Positions 27,901-34,770 of a DNA stretch of 64,000 nt are shown here, piece after piece (within the stretch, counting starts at the first letter, position 1; each line of letters starts with the position of its first letter). The notes below the pieces were generated by a model that made no database searches, was not told where the DNA came from, and was given only the letters and a program-made list of their open reading frames with translations. The position numbers were made by a program, and so were the translations under genes. This DNA is from Paenibacillus aurantius (lineage in GTDB: Bacteria; Bacillota; Bacilli; Paenibacillales; NBRC-103111): assembly GCF_032268605.1 (NCBI RefSeq), contig NZ_CP130318.1:2142001-2206000 (forward strand), read 5' to 3'.

Positions 27901-28344
27901 CGGATCTCCATCAATGGAACCGAGCTTCCGGAAGTCATTCGGGAGAGGGGAAGCGAGACTTACACGTACACGGTGACGGGGCTGGAGGACAGCGCCTCTT
28001 ACGACTTCTCCATTCGGGCGGTCGACTTCGCCGGTAACGTGAGCGAGCCGCTATCCGGATCCGGAACGACTCCGACGAACGCCGCCTTGGTGCAGGCCCG
28101 CCTGGAGGGCTACATCGCTTCCGGTGCCGTCCGGCAGCCGTTGGCCAGCCAGCTGACCAATCAGCTTCAGCAAGCGGCCCATCATCAGGAGCAGGGAAGA
28201 ATAGACCAGGCTCTTCATAGCCTGGATGTATTCCTGGAGCACATGAACAACGAGCCTCATGCCGATAAAATTACTGCTCCAGCCAAGGACAGGCTGACTG
28301 CCAGCATCGGAACCTTGAAGCGCCAGTGGCAGGAAGCCAAGTAA
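25000..28344 (+). CDS. Secreted DUF4091 protein with FN3-like and FIMAH-type modules
   Basis: The 1114-residue product has a Sec signal peptide (about residues 1-36, ASA-E). The N-terminal part contains two similar beta-sandwich modules with AKYKVSIDGQLAKEVDFYGT and GQVNVQLDGQSVGTMDYYGA, which look like carbohydrate-binding domains. The centre (about 500-910) is a glycosidase-like region. It ends in the DUF4091 signature DGFLYYNITRWLNRGP and ASQRIQNFRDGMEDYNLLNML. A fibronectin-III-like module (about 935-1025) and a terminal helical FIMAH-type module (about 1028-1112, with FLEHMNN) follow. The substrate is not known for this family. The TTG start is preceded by GAGGAGGA; TATAAT at 24949-24954 is a possible -10 box. 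It is probably the second extracellular enzyme of the pectin system. Confidence 0.83.
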   Translation: MKTSRRSRGFVQTVAVALIVMLLGSLAVSGMPAASAEDTTGPTETNNFFQTMLFNDLKVAENSTAYKFFPSNNTVQLEANEPGHFIAFEFPVDHEGVYDLHILPWRATSYAKYKVSIDGQLAKEVDFYGTSKEMEYLTAMKLEKGTHIIKFEYSGKSPGSTNYKMGVTDLYLVSHHSFNFKDLKETGRSAGLETAVQGEGVLIQSTEPGPFIEFELPVSSPRLYSIRLEGIPSSSGGQVNVQLDGQSVGTMDYYGAGDKALAALTVSRPLEAGLHKLRLEVTGKSADSKGYEVRPEHLILILGRLDAEKTRRALESKIADLKNLLQAANSQIPGGSAPEDQTLRAQAQELGLRLSDLEAKSLQPDLTQTAVSALLSEADKQTYPLKRLVNFADARAARPAAKLGLLTADSMSLVYPRELPCQCSAAEPGISMAKGEYENLQPVVMAYGAALKGVNARVTSIVGPDGKEALGSLMKASIAPLGSVNIRKSRHYTLPATEDRPVAYEGWIPDPIRSDLSSVDVPAGDMQPFWLELYADGKATPGSYRVKVVVSAEGGITEQMEVRAEVWPFALPDRPELPTSITMNAEILNMVYSLAGKEEFDQMHQKYIDFLETFKIEPDLIYRKAPPTVEELLKIKDKWGLRQFAAYYLYVGWLNLDLKKRETWQPEIDRVLQELGAAMEQYEKAGLADQAYLYGFDEASADQLPLAKEMFTQIKQKFPNLPIMTTYLDKSLGVTSGLAGLVDIWVPGVQAFDPAARDQAQARGDLVYWYSAIGVKHPLPNWFNGYAPSDTRVLMGPLSHKMKVDGFLYYNITRWLNRGPMNDSILSTWDPRTISDANGDGSLFYPGQEGPLASQRIQNFRDGMEDYNLLNMLRRSIESAAGKEESLLAEARTLLKADAVAADERTFTDNPVLYRQWREEVARMIVKLDSQTPVWPEGSKLTVGNATYSTMDLQWPAASDNLGVEAYRISINGTELPEVIRERGSETYTYTVTGLEDSASYDFSIRAVDFAGNVSEPLSGSGTTPTNAALVQARLEGYIASGAVRQPLASQLTNQLQQAAHHQEQGRIDQALHSLDVFLEHMNNEPHADKITAPAKDRLTASIGTLKRQWQEAK

Positions 28345-28488
28345 GGAAGGCCTAACCTTCGTAATCCTACAGAATCCCGACTGCCGATATCTGACCAAGG
28401 TTGAACGAAACCCGTATGGGAACGAAGACGGGATTCACAGGAAGGGCCAGCCATTCAAGTGATGCTCAAGGAATTGTCATAACGATAC

Positions 28489-28523
28489 AAAAAAAGACTG
28501 TCGGAGTCCGACAGTCTTTTTTT
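28489..28523. terminator. Bidirectional terminator between convergent genes
   Basis: An 11-bp stem AGACTGTCGGA / TCCGACAGTCT is flanked by A7 on one side and T7 on the other. It can serve both the DUF4091 gene and the converging dehydrogenase gene. Confidence 0.9.
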
Positions 28524-28548
28524 GTACGCTCCCGATGCCTTATTCCAT

Positions 28549-29694
28549 TTACGTCCCCGAAACCGTGATGTTGTTCTTCTCGAACCCATACACCGAGTTC
28601 TTTTTCTCATAGAACCGTGTGGCATGGGCCATGATCCCTTCCCTCGTATAGAACGGATCCTCCTTCCGCAGAGGCAGGGTAACCTTCTCGCCCGTGCTGG
28701 CCGACTTGTAGATGGCCGTAATCAGCTCGAGCGTCCGACGGCCGCTTTCCCCGTCAATGAAGACGTCCGCCTTCGTCTCGATGGCACGCAGCAGGTTGTC
28801 GATCTGCCCCACATGGCCTTCGTGGGTCAAGGGAGGAAGGGCGTCATAAGCTTCCTGAAGCTTCCTTTCGAGCTCGGGATGAGGAGAGGGAAAGCCGTTC
28901 GGGTTGGACAGGGAAGCCTTTACCCGCCACGGAGCGGATATGCGCGCAGCCGTTCCTTGAAATACAATCTGCTGCTCCTCGCCGTGATGGACGACCGAAC
29001 TGGTAATCTGGCCGAGGGAGCCGTCTCCGTATCGCAGCATGGCGATGGAGAGGTCCTCCACCTCCGCATTGTCATGCGCGGTATTGCCCATAATGGCCTG
29101 CACCTCGACCGGCAGGCCGAGCATCCATTGGAGAGCGTCGATATGATGCACCGCATGATTAATCGTGCAGCCTCCGCTTTCCTTCTCCCAGGTCCCGCGC
29201 CACCACAGATCGTAATAGGAATACCCCCGCCACCAGAAGGAGTCCACCTGCGCGTGCAGGATTCGTCCGGCCAATCCCGAGTCTACCATCTGCTTCAGCT
29301 TCATAAGGGGGTTCGTATACCGGTTCTGGGCTACGACCGAGCACAGCTTGTTCTCCTGCGCCGCCACCTCGAGAAGCTCATCGCACTCCTGAAGAGAGGC
29401 GGCCATCGGCTTCTCGATCAGAACATGGGCGCCGAAGCGCATGAAATCTTTGGCCAAGGGAGCATGGGTAAAAGGAGGCGTGCAGATCGAAGCCAGGTCG
29501 ATTCCCTCATTCGCCAGCTCCCGGTAATCGGTCACGGCTTTGGCCTTCAGTCCGTATCGTTCGACCAGCTCCTGGGCCTTGCCCGGCATGATGTCGGCAA
29601 CCCCGACAATGGTACATCTCTCCGGAAAGGCCAGATAAGCGTTGATATGGGCGGCTGTAATAGCCCCCGCGCCAATAATAGCTACTCTAATCAT
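28549..29694 (-). CDS. Gfo/Idh/MocA family oxidoreductase
   Basis: A 381-residue NAD(P)-dependent dehydrogenase. The Rossmann domain begins IRVAIIGAGAITAAHINAYL, has ICTPPFTHAPLAKDFM and the catalytic-lysine motif HVLIEKPMAASLQECDEL. The second domain contains GGCTINHAVHHIDALQWMLGLP, where the H-x-x-H-x-D pattern lines the substrate pocket. It is transcribed away from an AraC regulator, with a shared 126-bp intergenic region. That arrangement often means the regulator controls both directions. The role is probably oxidation or epimerisation of a sugar from pectin breakdown, as for the other two family members in the window. The ATG follows AAAGGATG. Confidence 0.9.
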   Translation of the reverse strand: MIRVAIIGAGAITAAHINAYLAFPERCTIVGVADIMPGKAQELVERYGLKAKAVTDYRELANEGIDLASICTPPFTHAPLAKDFMRFGAHVLIEKPMAASLQECDELLEVAAQENKLCSVVAQNRYTNPLMKLKQMVDSGLAGRILHAQVDSFWWRGYSYYDLWWRGTWEKESGGCTINHAVHHIDALQWMLGLPVEVQAIMGNTAHDNAEVEDLSIAMLRYGDGSLGQITSSVVHHGEEQQIVFQGTAARISAPWRVKASLSNPNGFPSPHPELERKLQEAYDALPPLTHEGHVGQIDNLLRAIETKADVFIDGESGRRTLELITAIYKSASTGEKVTLPLRKEDPFYTREGIMAHATRFYEKKNSVYGFEKNNITVSGT

Positions 29695-29761
29695 GGGAAG
29701 GTCATCCTTTCGTTTGCTTTCTTCATCCTAAACGAAGGCCGGTTCGATTTATGAAGAAATC

Positions 29762-29792
29762 TTGCGAAAAAATGTTCGAATCTTGCTATAAT
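29762..29792 (+). promoter_or_regulatory. Promoter of AraC regulator gene
   Basis: TTGCGA (29762-29767), a 19-bp spacer and a perfect TATAAT (29787-29792) precede the regulator. The -10 box covers the ATG at 29791, so that codon cannot be the start in this transcript, which supports the ATG at 29821. Confidence 0.55.
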
Positions 29793-29820
29793 GAACAAAA
29801 AGGGACGAGGGGAGGCTAAC

Positions 29821-30672
29821 ATGAAAACCATAGGGAGCGGTCCGTTGGAATTCGAATACCGCCGCACCTCGCGTCATGAGTTCAAGGAGGTGTTTCACTC
29901 CCATCGGGAGGCGGAGTTTACCTATGTGCACGAAGGCACGGGCCAGCTTATTCTGGAAGGAAAAACGTACGAGATCCAGGCGGATACGCTGCTCGTCTTC
30001 CGGCCCTTTCAGCTGCACCGGATTCAGGTGGACGTGGGGCCGGGCCGGCCATTTATCCGGACTCCGGTCATTTTTGCTCCCGGCCTGCTGAAGCCTTACC
30101 TTGCCGTCTTTCCCCTGCTGAAGACCGCGTTTCAGAAAATAACCGAGACGGGTTACCGGAGCGACCCCGTTTACCGATTAAAGCCGGGGAATCCTCTCCC
30201 GGAGCTCCTCTCCCGTTTTTCGCAATCCGGGGAGCCTTCCTCCGGTGAAATGAACGAAAGCCACATTCTCTTTCTGTTGAATTTCCTGAAGGAAGTGACC
30301 CGAATGCCGGGGATTCCGAGCCCCGAGATCCGGATCCATTCGGACCACCATGACCGTGCGGAGGAAGCGATGAAATGGGTGGAGGCTCACCACCAGGAGC
30401 CGGTCCGGCTGGAGCGGATGGCCAAGGCGCTGCACATGTCGCCCTACCACCTTTCCCATTTCTTCAAGAGGGCGACGGGCACGACGGTCATGGCCTATCT
30501 GCAGGCCACCCGGATCAAGCATGCGTGTATGCTGCTGATGCAGACGGCGCTTTCCATTCCGGAGATCGGGGCCCGGGTCGGCCTGCCCAACTCATCCCAC
30601 TTCTGCAAGGTGTTCAAGAACGAGATGAGCATCAGCCCCCATCAATACCGGTTGAAATTTCAGAATCGATAG
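29821..30672 (+). CDS. AraC-family transcriptional regulator (cupin-type sensor)
   Basis: A regulator of about 283 residues. The N-terminal half is a cupin-like ligand-binding domain with HSHREAEFTYVHEGTGQLILEG in segments and the hydrophobic strand TLLVFRPFQLHRIQVD. The C-terminal 100 residues hold the two AraC helix-turn-helices (LERMAKALHMSPYHLSHFFKRATG and IPEIGARVGLPNSSHFCKVFKNEM), ending in SPHQYR. The start at 29821 is chosen because GGGGAGG lies just before it and the -10 box overlaps the earlier ATG. It is divergent from a dehydrogenase gene and is followed 36 bp later by the pectinesterase gene. It therefore probably senses a pectin-derived sugar and regulates both. Confidence 0.9.
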   Translation: MKTIGSGPLEFEYRRTSRHEFKEVFHSHREAEFTYVHEGTGQLILEGKTYEIQADTLLVFRPFQLHRIQVDVGPGRPFIRTPVIFAPGLLKPYLAVFPLLKTAFQKITETGYRSDPVYRLKPGNPLPELLSRFSQSGEPSSGEMNESHILFLLNFLKEVTRMPGIPSPEIRIHSDHHDRAEEAMKWVEAHHQEPVRLERMAKALHMSPYHLSHFFKRATGTTVMAYLQATRIKHACMLLMQTALSIPEIGARVGLPNSSHFCKVFKNEMSISPHQYRLKFQNR

Positions 30673-30708
30673 CCCCCTAGCCAAAGCGGGGGAGAAAGGC
30701 GGTTCCTT

Positions 30709-31677
30709 ATGATCACGGTTGCACAGGATGGAACAGGCGATTATACAAGCATTCAGGAGGCCGTCGACCGGCTGCCGGAGCACGCCTCCCGGCCGCGCCT
30801 ATTGTATATCCGCAATGGCCTATACCGGGAGAAGCTGTACATCGACAAGCCTTATGTCACCCTGATAGGGGAAAGCGCCGGAGGAACGGTTATCGAGTAT
30901 AGCGATTATGCGCTTAAGAACTATCCGGACGGAACCCCTTATCATACTTTTAATTCGTACTCGGTCTTCCTGGGCGGAGACGATTTTACCGCAGAGAACC
31001 TGACCTTCGCCAACACGGCGGGGAGCGGAAAGGAAGTGGGGCAGGCGGTTGCCGCTTATGTGGACGGAGATCGGGCCGTTTCCCGCCGCTGCCGGTTCAC
31101 CGGCCGCCAAGACACCCTGTTCACGGGTCCGCTTCCCGAGCAGCCCATGGACCGCTCCCGTTTTGGCGGGCCCGGGGATACTCTGCCGAGGTGTCATGTC
31201 CGCCACTTGTACGAGGAATGCTATATCGAAGGCGACGTCGATTTTATCTTCGGGTCGGCGACGGCGCTGTTCCTGAGGTGCGAAATCCATTCGACGGGCA
31301 GCGGCTGGATCACCGCGGCTTCCACACCGGAAGGGGTGGAATTCGGGTATGTGTTCCTGGACTGCCGCCTCACAGGCAGTGCCCCGGCTCCATCCGTTTA
31401 CCTGGGGAGGCCGTGGAGAAACCATGCCCAAACGGTTTTCCTCCGCTGCTGGATGGGGCCCCACATCCGGCCGGAGGGCTGGGACAACTGGAACAAGCCG
31501 GAGAGCGAAGGGACCGTCCGGTACGCGGAAGCCGGTTGTACAGGACCGGGGGCGAAGCCGGAATCCAGGGTGGCTTGGTCCAGACAGCTGACGGAGGAAG
31601 AAGCCCAGGCTTTTACGGTACAGGGGATCTTGCAGGGGGAGGATAGCTGGGATCCCTTTTCAGCGGAGGCACAATAA
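30709..31677 (+). CDS. Pectinesterase (CE8) without signal peptide
   Basis: A 322-residue carbohydrate esterase family 8 enzyme with a right-handed beta-helix. It opens directly with ITVAQDGTGDYTSIQEAVDRLP, the mature N terminus of this family, so it lacks an export signal and should be cytoplasmic. The catalytic residues are visible: D135 in GRQDTLF, D178 in GDVDFIFGSATALF and R234 in YLGRPWR. The enzyme removes methyl esters from galacturonate residues. Inside the cell it would act on imported methylated oligogalacturonides before PL22 and GH105 enzymes. It follows an AraC regulator by 36 bp and is probably cotranscribed with it. A terminator lies downstream. Confidence 0.92.
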   Translation: MITVAQDGTGDYTSIQEAVDRLPEHASRPRLLYIRNGLYREKLYIDKPYVTLIGESAGGTVIEYSDYALKNYPDGTPYHTFNSYSVFLGGDDFTAENLTFANTAGSGKEVGQAVAAYVDGDRAVSRRCRFTGRQDTLFTGPLPEQPMDRSRFGGPGDTLPRCHVRHLYEECYIEGDVDFIFGSATALFLRCEIHSTGSGWITAASTPEGVEFGYVFLDCRLTGSAPAPSVYLGRPWRNHAQTVFLRCWMGPHIRPEGWDNWNKPESEGTVRYAEAGCTGPGAKPESRVAWSRQLTEEEAQAFTVQGILQGEDSWDPFSAEAQ

Positions 31678-31698
31678 GAGAACATTTTTGTAGGGAAA

Positions 31699-31726
31699 GG
31701 CCGTCTTGTCCGGAGACGGTCTTTTT
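31699..31726 (+). terminator. Terminator after pectinesterase gene
   Basis: A stem CCGTCT / AGACGG with a 7-base loop is followed by TCTTTTT. The stem is shorter than that of the other terminators here. Confidence 0.65.
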
Positions 31727-31756
31727 CTTGTTGCCATAGAGAAGAGAAAAAATAAT

Positions 31757-31797
31757 TAATACGACATATTGAAATATAAAAGACGTATTATTATAAT
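31757..31797 (+). promoter_or_regulatory. Strong promoter with CcpN-like operator and 7-bp dyad
   Basis: TTGAAA (31769-31774), a 17-bp spacer and TATAAT (31792-31797) make a near-consensus sigma-A promoter. The 11 bases at 31760-31770 match the CcpN-site consensus TRTGHYATAYW, as I recall it, at 10 positions. They overlap the -35 box, and the complementary strand scores equally well two bases away. A perfect inverted repeat TAATACG (31757-31763) / CGTATTA (31784-31790) brackets the -35. The tract is AT-rich, unlike its surroundings. Repression by a CcpN-type regulator is inferred. Confidence 0.6.
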
Positions 31798-31842
31798 GAA
31801 ATCATCCTAAATAAGGTTGTTATTAACCGAAGGAGGCTTATT

Positions 31843-32028
31843 ATGTATAATCCTAATCGCGTGACTCAAGAGGAACAGACGGGAATGGAGCTCGGAACAG
31901 TCATCTGTAAAAACTGCCTGGATGTCTTGTTTACTTTGCCTACGGATGGAGTAAAACGGTTCTACGGGATATGCAGCCGTGAGAATTGTGCCAAAGAATC
32001 GGCGGGAATGGAGGGGGAGGAGGAATGA
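31843..32028 (+). CDS. Small SR1P-like (GapA-binding peptide type) protein
   Basis: A 61-residue protein whose middle resembles SR1P of Bacillus subtilis, a 39-residue peptide that binds glyceraldehyde-3-phosphate dehydrogenase GapA. The shared pattern is M-x-x-GT-x-x-C-x-x-C (C22, C25) followed by a YG-x-C segment (C44) and a further cysteine (C49), which together could bind zinc. The N-terminal 14 residues are extra compared with SR1P; an internal ATG at codon 15 would give a protein closer to SR1P, but AAGGAGG stands before the first ATG. The stop overlaps the start of the pyruvate phosphate dikinase gene (ATGA). Similarity is judged by eye over a short length. Confidence 0.6.
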   Translation: MYNPNRVTQEEQTGMELGTVICKNCLDVLFTLPTDGVKRFYGICSRENCAKESAGMEGEEE

Positions 32029-34676
32029 CCTTGAAGCTGGTTTATGATTTTGGAGAAGGAAACGCAGCCATGAAGTCTCTTCTCGGAGGCAAAGGGGCCA
32101 ATCTGGCGGAGATGAACCGAAACGGGCTGCCGGTCCCCCCCGGCTTTACCGTCACAACAAGCGGCTGCCATGCTTTTTTCGAGGCGGGCCGGCGGCTGCC
32201 TTACGCTGTAGAGCAGCAAATCCAGAGTGCCTTGGAGCGGTTGGAGAAGGAGAGAAACCAGAGGTTCGGAGACCCGGATAACCCGCTTCTGGTCTCGGTT
32301 CGCTCGGGGGCCGTCACCTCCATGCCCGGCATGATGGATACGATTCTTAATCTTGGCCTTAACGATAAAACGGCGGAGGGGTTAGCCTCCTTAACCGGCA
32401 GTGAGCGTTTTGCCTACGACTGCTACCGAAGGCTGATTCAAATGTTCGGACAAGTGGTGTTTGGAATGGAATCGATCCACTTCGAAACCATGCTACGGCG
32501 GCTGAAGAAGCAGGAAGGGGTGGAGAGCGATCAAGATCTGAACGGCGACGCGTGGCGCCGGCTCGTGAGGGAATACAAGGAGGGGCTGCTCCGGCATACC
32601 GGCCGAGCGTTTCCCGAGAGCGTATACGAGCAGCTTAAGCTGGCCGTCGAAGCGGTCTTCCAATCCTGGAACAACCGGCGGGCTCAAGTCTACCGCAAAA
32701 TTAACGGCATCCCCGACGATCAGGGCACAGCGGTTACCATTCAGGCGATGGTGTTCGGCAACCGGGGGAACGATGGGGGAACCGGTGTGGTGTTTACCCG
32801 TCATCCATCCACCGGGGAGAAGGTTCTTTTCGGGGAGTATCTCCTTAATGCCCAAGGCGAGGATGTCGTGGCCGGGGTCCGTACACCCGAGCCGGTTTCC
32901 CTCCTCAAGAGCCGGATGCCGGAGATTTACCGGGAGCTGGAACAAGCAGCCCGGCAGCTGGAACGAACGGGCCGGGATATGCAGGATATCGAGTTTACGA
33001 TCGAAAAGGGAAAGCTGTATCTCCTTCAGACCCGAAACGGCAAAAGAACGGCGCAGGCCGCCCTGAAGCTGGCGGTCGACCTCGTGGAGGAAGGGCTGAT
33101 CACCCGGGAGGAGGCGGTTCAGCGCATCGAGGTCTCGCATCTGGAGCAGCTTCTGCACAGGGGCATCGACGAGGCGGCGGTTCCCGAGGTTTGGGTAAAG
33201 GGGCTTCCCGCTTCCCCGGGTGCGGCGGTCGGAAGAATCGCCTTCGAGGCCGATACCGCCGAGGCATGGCGCCGGGAAGGCAAGCCGTCGGTTCTCGTGC
33301 GCCCCGAAACCACCCCGGAGGATATCCATGGGGTGGTGGCGGCCGAGGGGGTGCTGACGACCCGGGGCGGGATGACCAGCCATGCGGCCGTCGTGGCAAG
33401 AGGGATGGGCAAGCCGTGCGTCTGTGGATGCGAGGCGATGGCCGTCGACCTGGAGCGGGGGGAGCTGAAGGCCGGCGGCAAGGTGCTCCGCGAAGGAGAC
33501 TGGATCACACTGGACGGCGCGAGCGGCAGGGTCTTCCCGGGGCGCATCCCGCTTAAGGAAGCATCCGCTACCAGGGAACTGCTTACCCTTCTGCAGTGGG
33601 CGGACGACATTCGCCGGCTCCGCGTGTTCGCCAACGCGGACAATCCCGAAGACGCCGAAACGGCCCGCCGGTTCGGAGCCGAGGGAATCGGCCTGTGCCG
33701 GACGGAGCACATGTTCTTCACTCCGGCCAGGCTTGAGGTCATGCGCAGCATGATCCTGGCGGAATCCGAAGAGGAACGGCGGGCGGCACTAGACCAGCTT
33801 CTTCCCATGCAGCAGCATGATTTCGAAGGAATCTTTCGCGCGATGGACGGGCTGCCGGTGACGATTCGCCTTCTTGATCCGCCTCTCCATGAATTTCTTC
33901 CCCAAAGGGAAGAGCTCGAGCGGCGGCTGGACGAGTCCGGTTCCCCGGAGGAGCGGGAAAGACTTAAGCGCATGATCCGCAAGGCGGAGTCCTTACACGA
34001 AGTGAATCCGATGCTCGGGCACCGGGGCTGCCGGCTCGGGATCGTGCATCCCGAAATTTATGACATGCAGGTGGAGGCCATCTTCAAGGCGGCGGCACGG
34101 TGTATCGAGGAAGGTATCAAGGTCCAGCCGGACATTATGATTCCGCTGGTCGGCGACGTAAGCGAATTGAAGGTTTTGCGGGGGCTGGTGGAGCAGGCTG
34201 CCGAACAGGTTCTAAGTCCCGACATGAGGGCGCATTGCCCTTACCGGGTGGGAACCATGATTGAAGTCCCCCGTGCCGCTCTGACGGCGGGCTCTATCGC
34301 CGAGCATGCGGATTTCTTCTCCTTCGGCACGAACGACCTGACCCAGATGACCTTCGGCTACAGCCGGGACGACGCGGAAGGAAAGTTCCTGTCCCATTAC
34401 CTGGACAAGAAGATGCTGGCCCGCAATCCTTTTGAGGTGCTGGATTCGGAAGGGGTCGGCCAGCTGATCGAGCTCGCCGTGGAGAGAGGGCGAGCCCGCA
34501 AGTCCTCGCTCAAAACCGGCATCTGCGGAGAACACGGAGGCAATAAGGAATCGATCGGCTTCTGCCACCGGACCGGGCTGGATTATGTCAGCTGTTCCCC
34601 GTACCGGGTTCCGATGGCCCGGATTGCCGCCGCCCAAGCGGCCATCGAGGAGGCAGCGGCACTTACCTTCAAGTAA
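32025..34676 (+). CDS. ppdK: Pyruvate, phosphate dikinase
   Basis: The protein has about 883 residues, the normal length for PPDK. The N-terminal ATP-grasp part starts LVYDFGEGNAAMKSLLGGKGANLAEM and contains SVRSGAVTSMPGMMDTILNLG. The central phosphohistidine domain has TTRGGMTSHAAVVARGMGKPCVCG with H453 as the phosphorylated residue. The C-terminal PEP/pyruvate barrel ends in GICGEHGGNKESIGFCHRTGLDYVSCSPYRVPMARIAAAQ. It interconverts pyruvate, ATP and phosphate with phosphoenolpyruvate, AMP and pyrophosphate. In a pectin degrader this would supply PEP from pyruvate for gluconeogenesis. The ATG at 32025 overlaps the SR1P-like stop and has GGGGGAGGAGG before it. A GTG at 31986 inside the small gene is a less likely start. 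Confidence 0.95.
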   Translation: MTLKLVYDFGEGNAAMKSLLGGKGANLAEMNRNGLPVPPGFTVTTSGCHAFFEAGRRLPYAVEQQIQSALERLEKERNQRFGDPDNPLLVSVRSGAVTSMPGMMDTILNLGLNDKTAEGLASLTGSERFAYDCYRRLIQMFGQVVFGMESIHFETMLRRLKKQEGVESDQDLNGDAWRRLVREYKEGLLRHTGRAFPESVYEQLKLAVEAVFQSWNNRRAQVYRKINGIPDDQGTAVTIQAMVFGNRGNDGGTGVVFTRHPSTGEKVLFGEYLLNAQGEDVVAGVRTPEPVSLLKSRMPEIYRELEQAARQLERTGRDMQDIEFTIEKGKLYLLQTRNGKRTAQAALKLAVDLVEEGLITREEAVQRIEVSHLEQLLHRGIDEAAVPEVWVKGLPASPGAAVGRIAFEADTAEAWRREGKPSVLVRPETTPEDIHGVVAAEGVLTTRGGMTSHAAVVARGMGKPCVCGCEAMAVDLERGELKAGGKVLREGDWITLDGASGRVFPGRIPLKEASATRELLTLLQWADDIRRLRVFANADNPEDAETARRFGAEGIGLCRTEHMFFTPARLEVMRSMILAESEEERRAALDQLLPMQQHDFEGIFRAMDGLPVTIRLLDPPLHEFLPQREELERRLDESGSPEERERLKRMIRKAESLHEVNPMLGHRGCRLGIVHPEIYDMQVEAIFKAAARCIEEGIKVQPDIMIPLVGDVSELKVLRGLVEQAAEQVLSPDMRAHCPYRVGTMIEVPRAALTAGSIAEHADFFSFGTNDLTQMTFGYSRDDAEGKFLSHYLDKKMLARNPFEVLDSEGVGQLIELAVERGRARKSSLKTGICGEHGGNKESIGFCHRTGLDYVSCSPYRVPMARIAAAQAAIEEAAALTFK

Positions 34677-34770
34677 GTAAGTCACCTGTTTTTCCGTTCT
34701 TCCGGCCGGGAGGGATGTCCACTATAATGAGAAGCGGGCATCCCAATATCGGAAGGAGGCAATGAAACTC

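Noticed and set aside
29791-29820. Upstream ATG at 29791 as start of the AraC regulator
   Set aside because: It overlaps the TATAAT box, has no ribosome site and adds ten unmatched residues; the ATG at 29821 has GGGGAGG.
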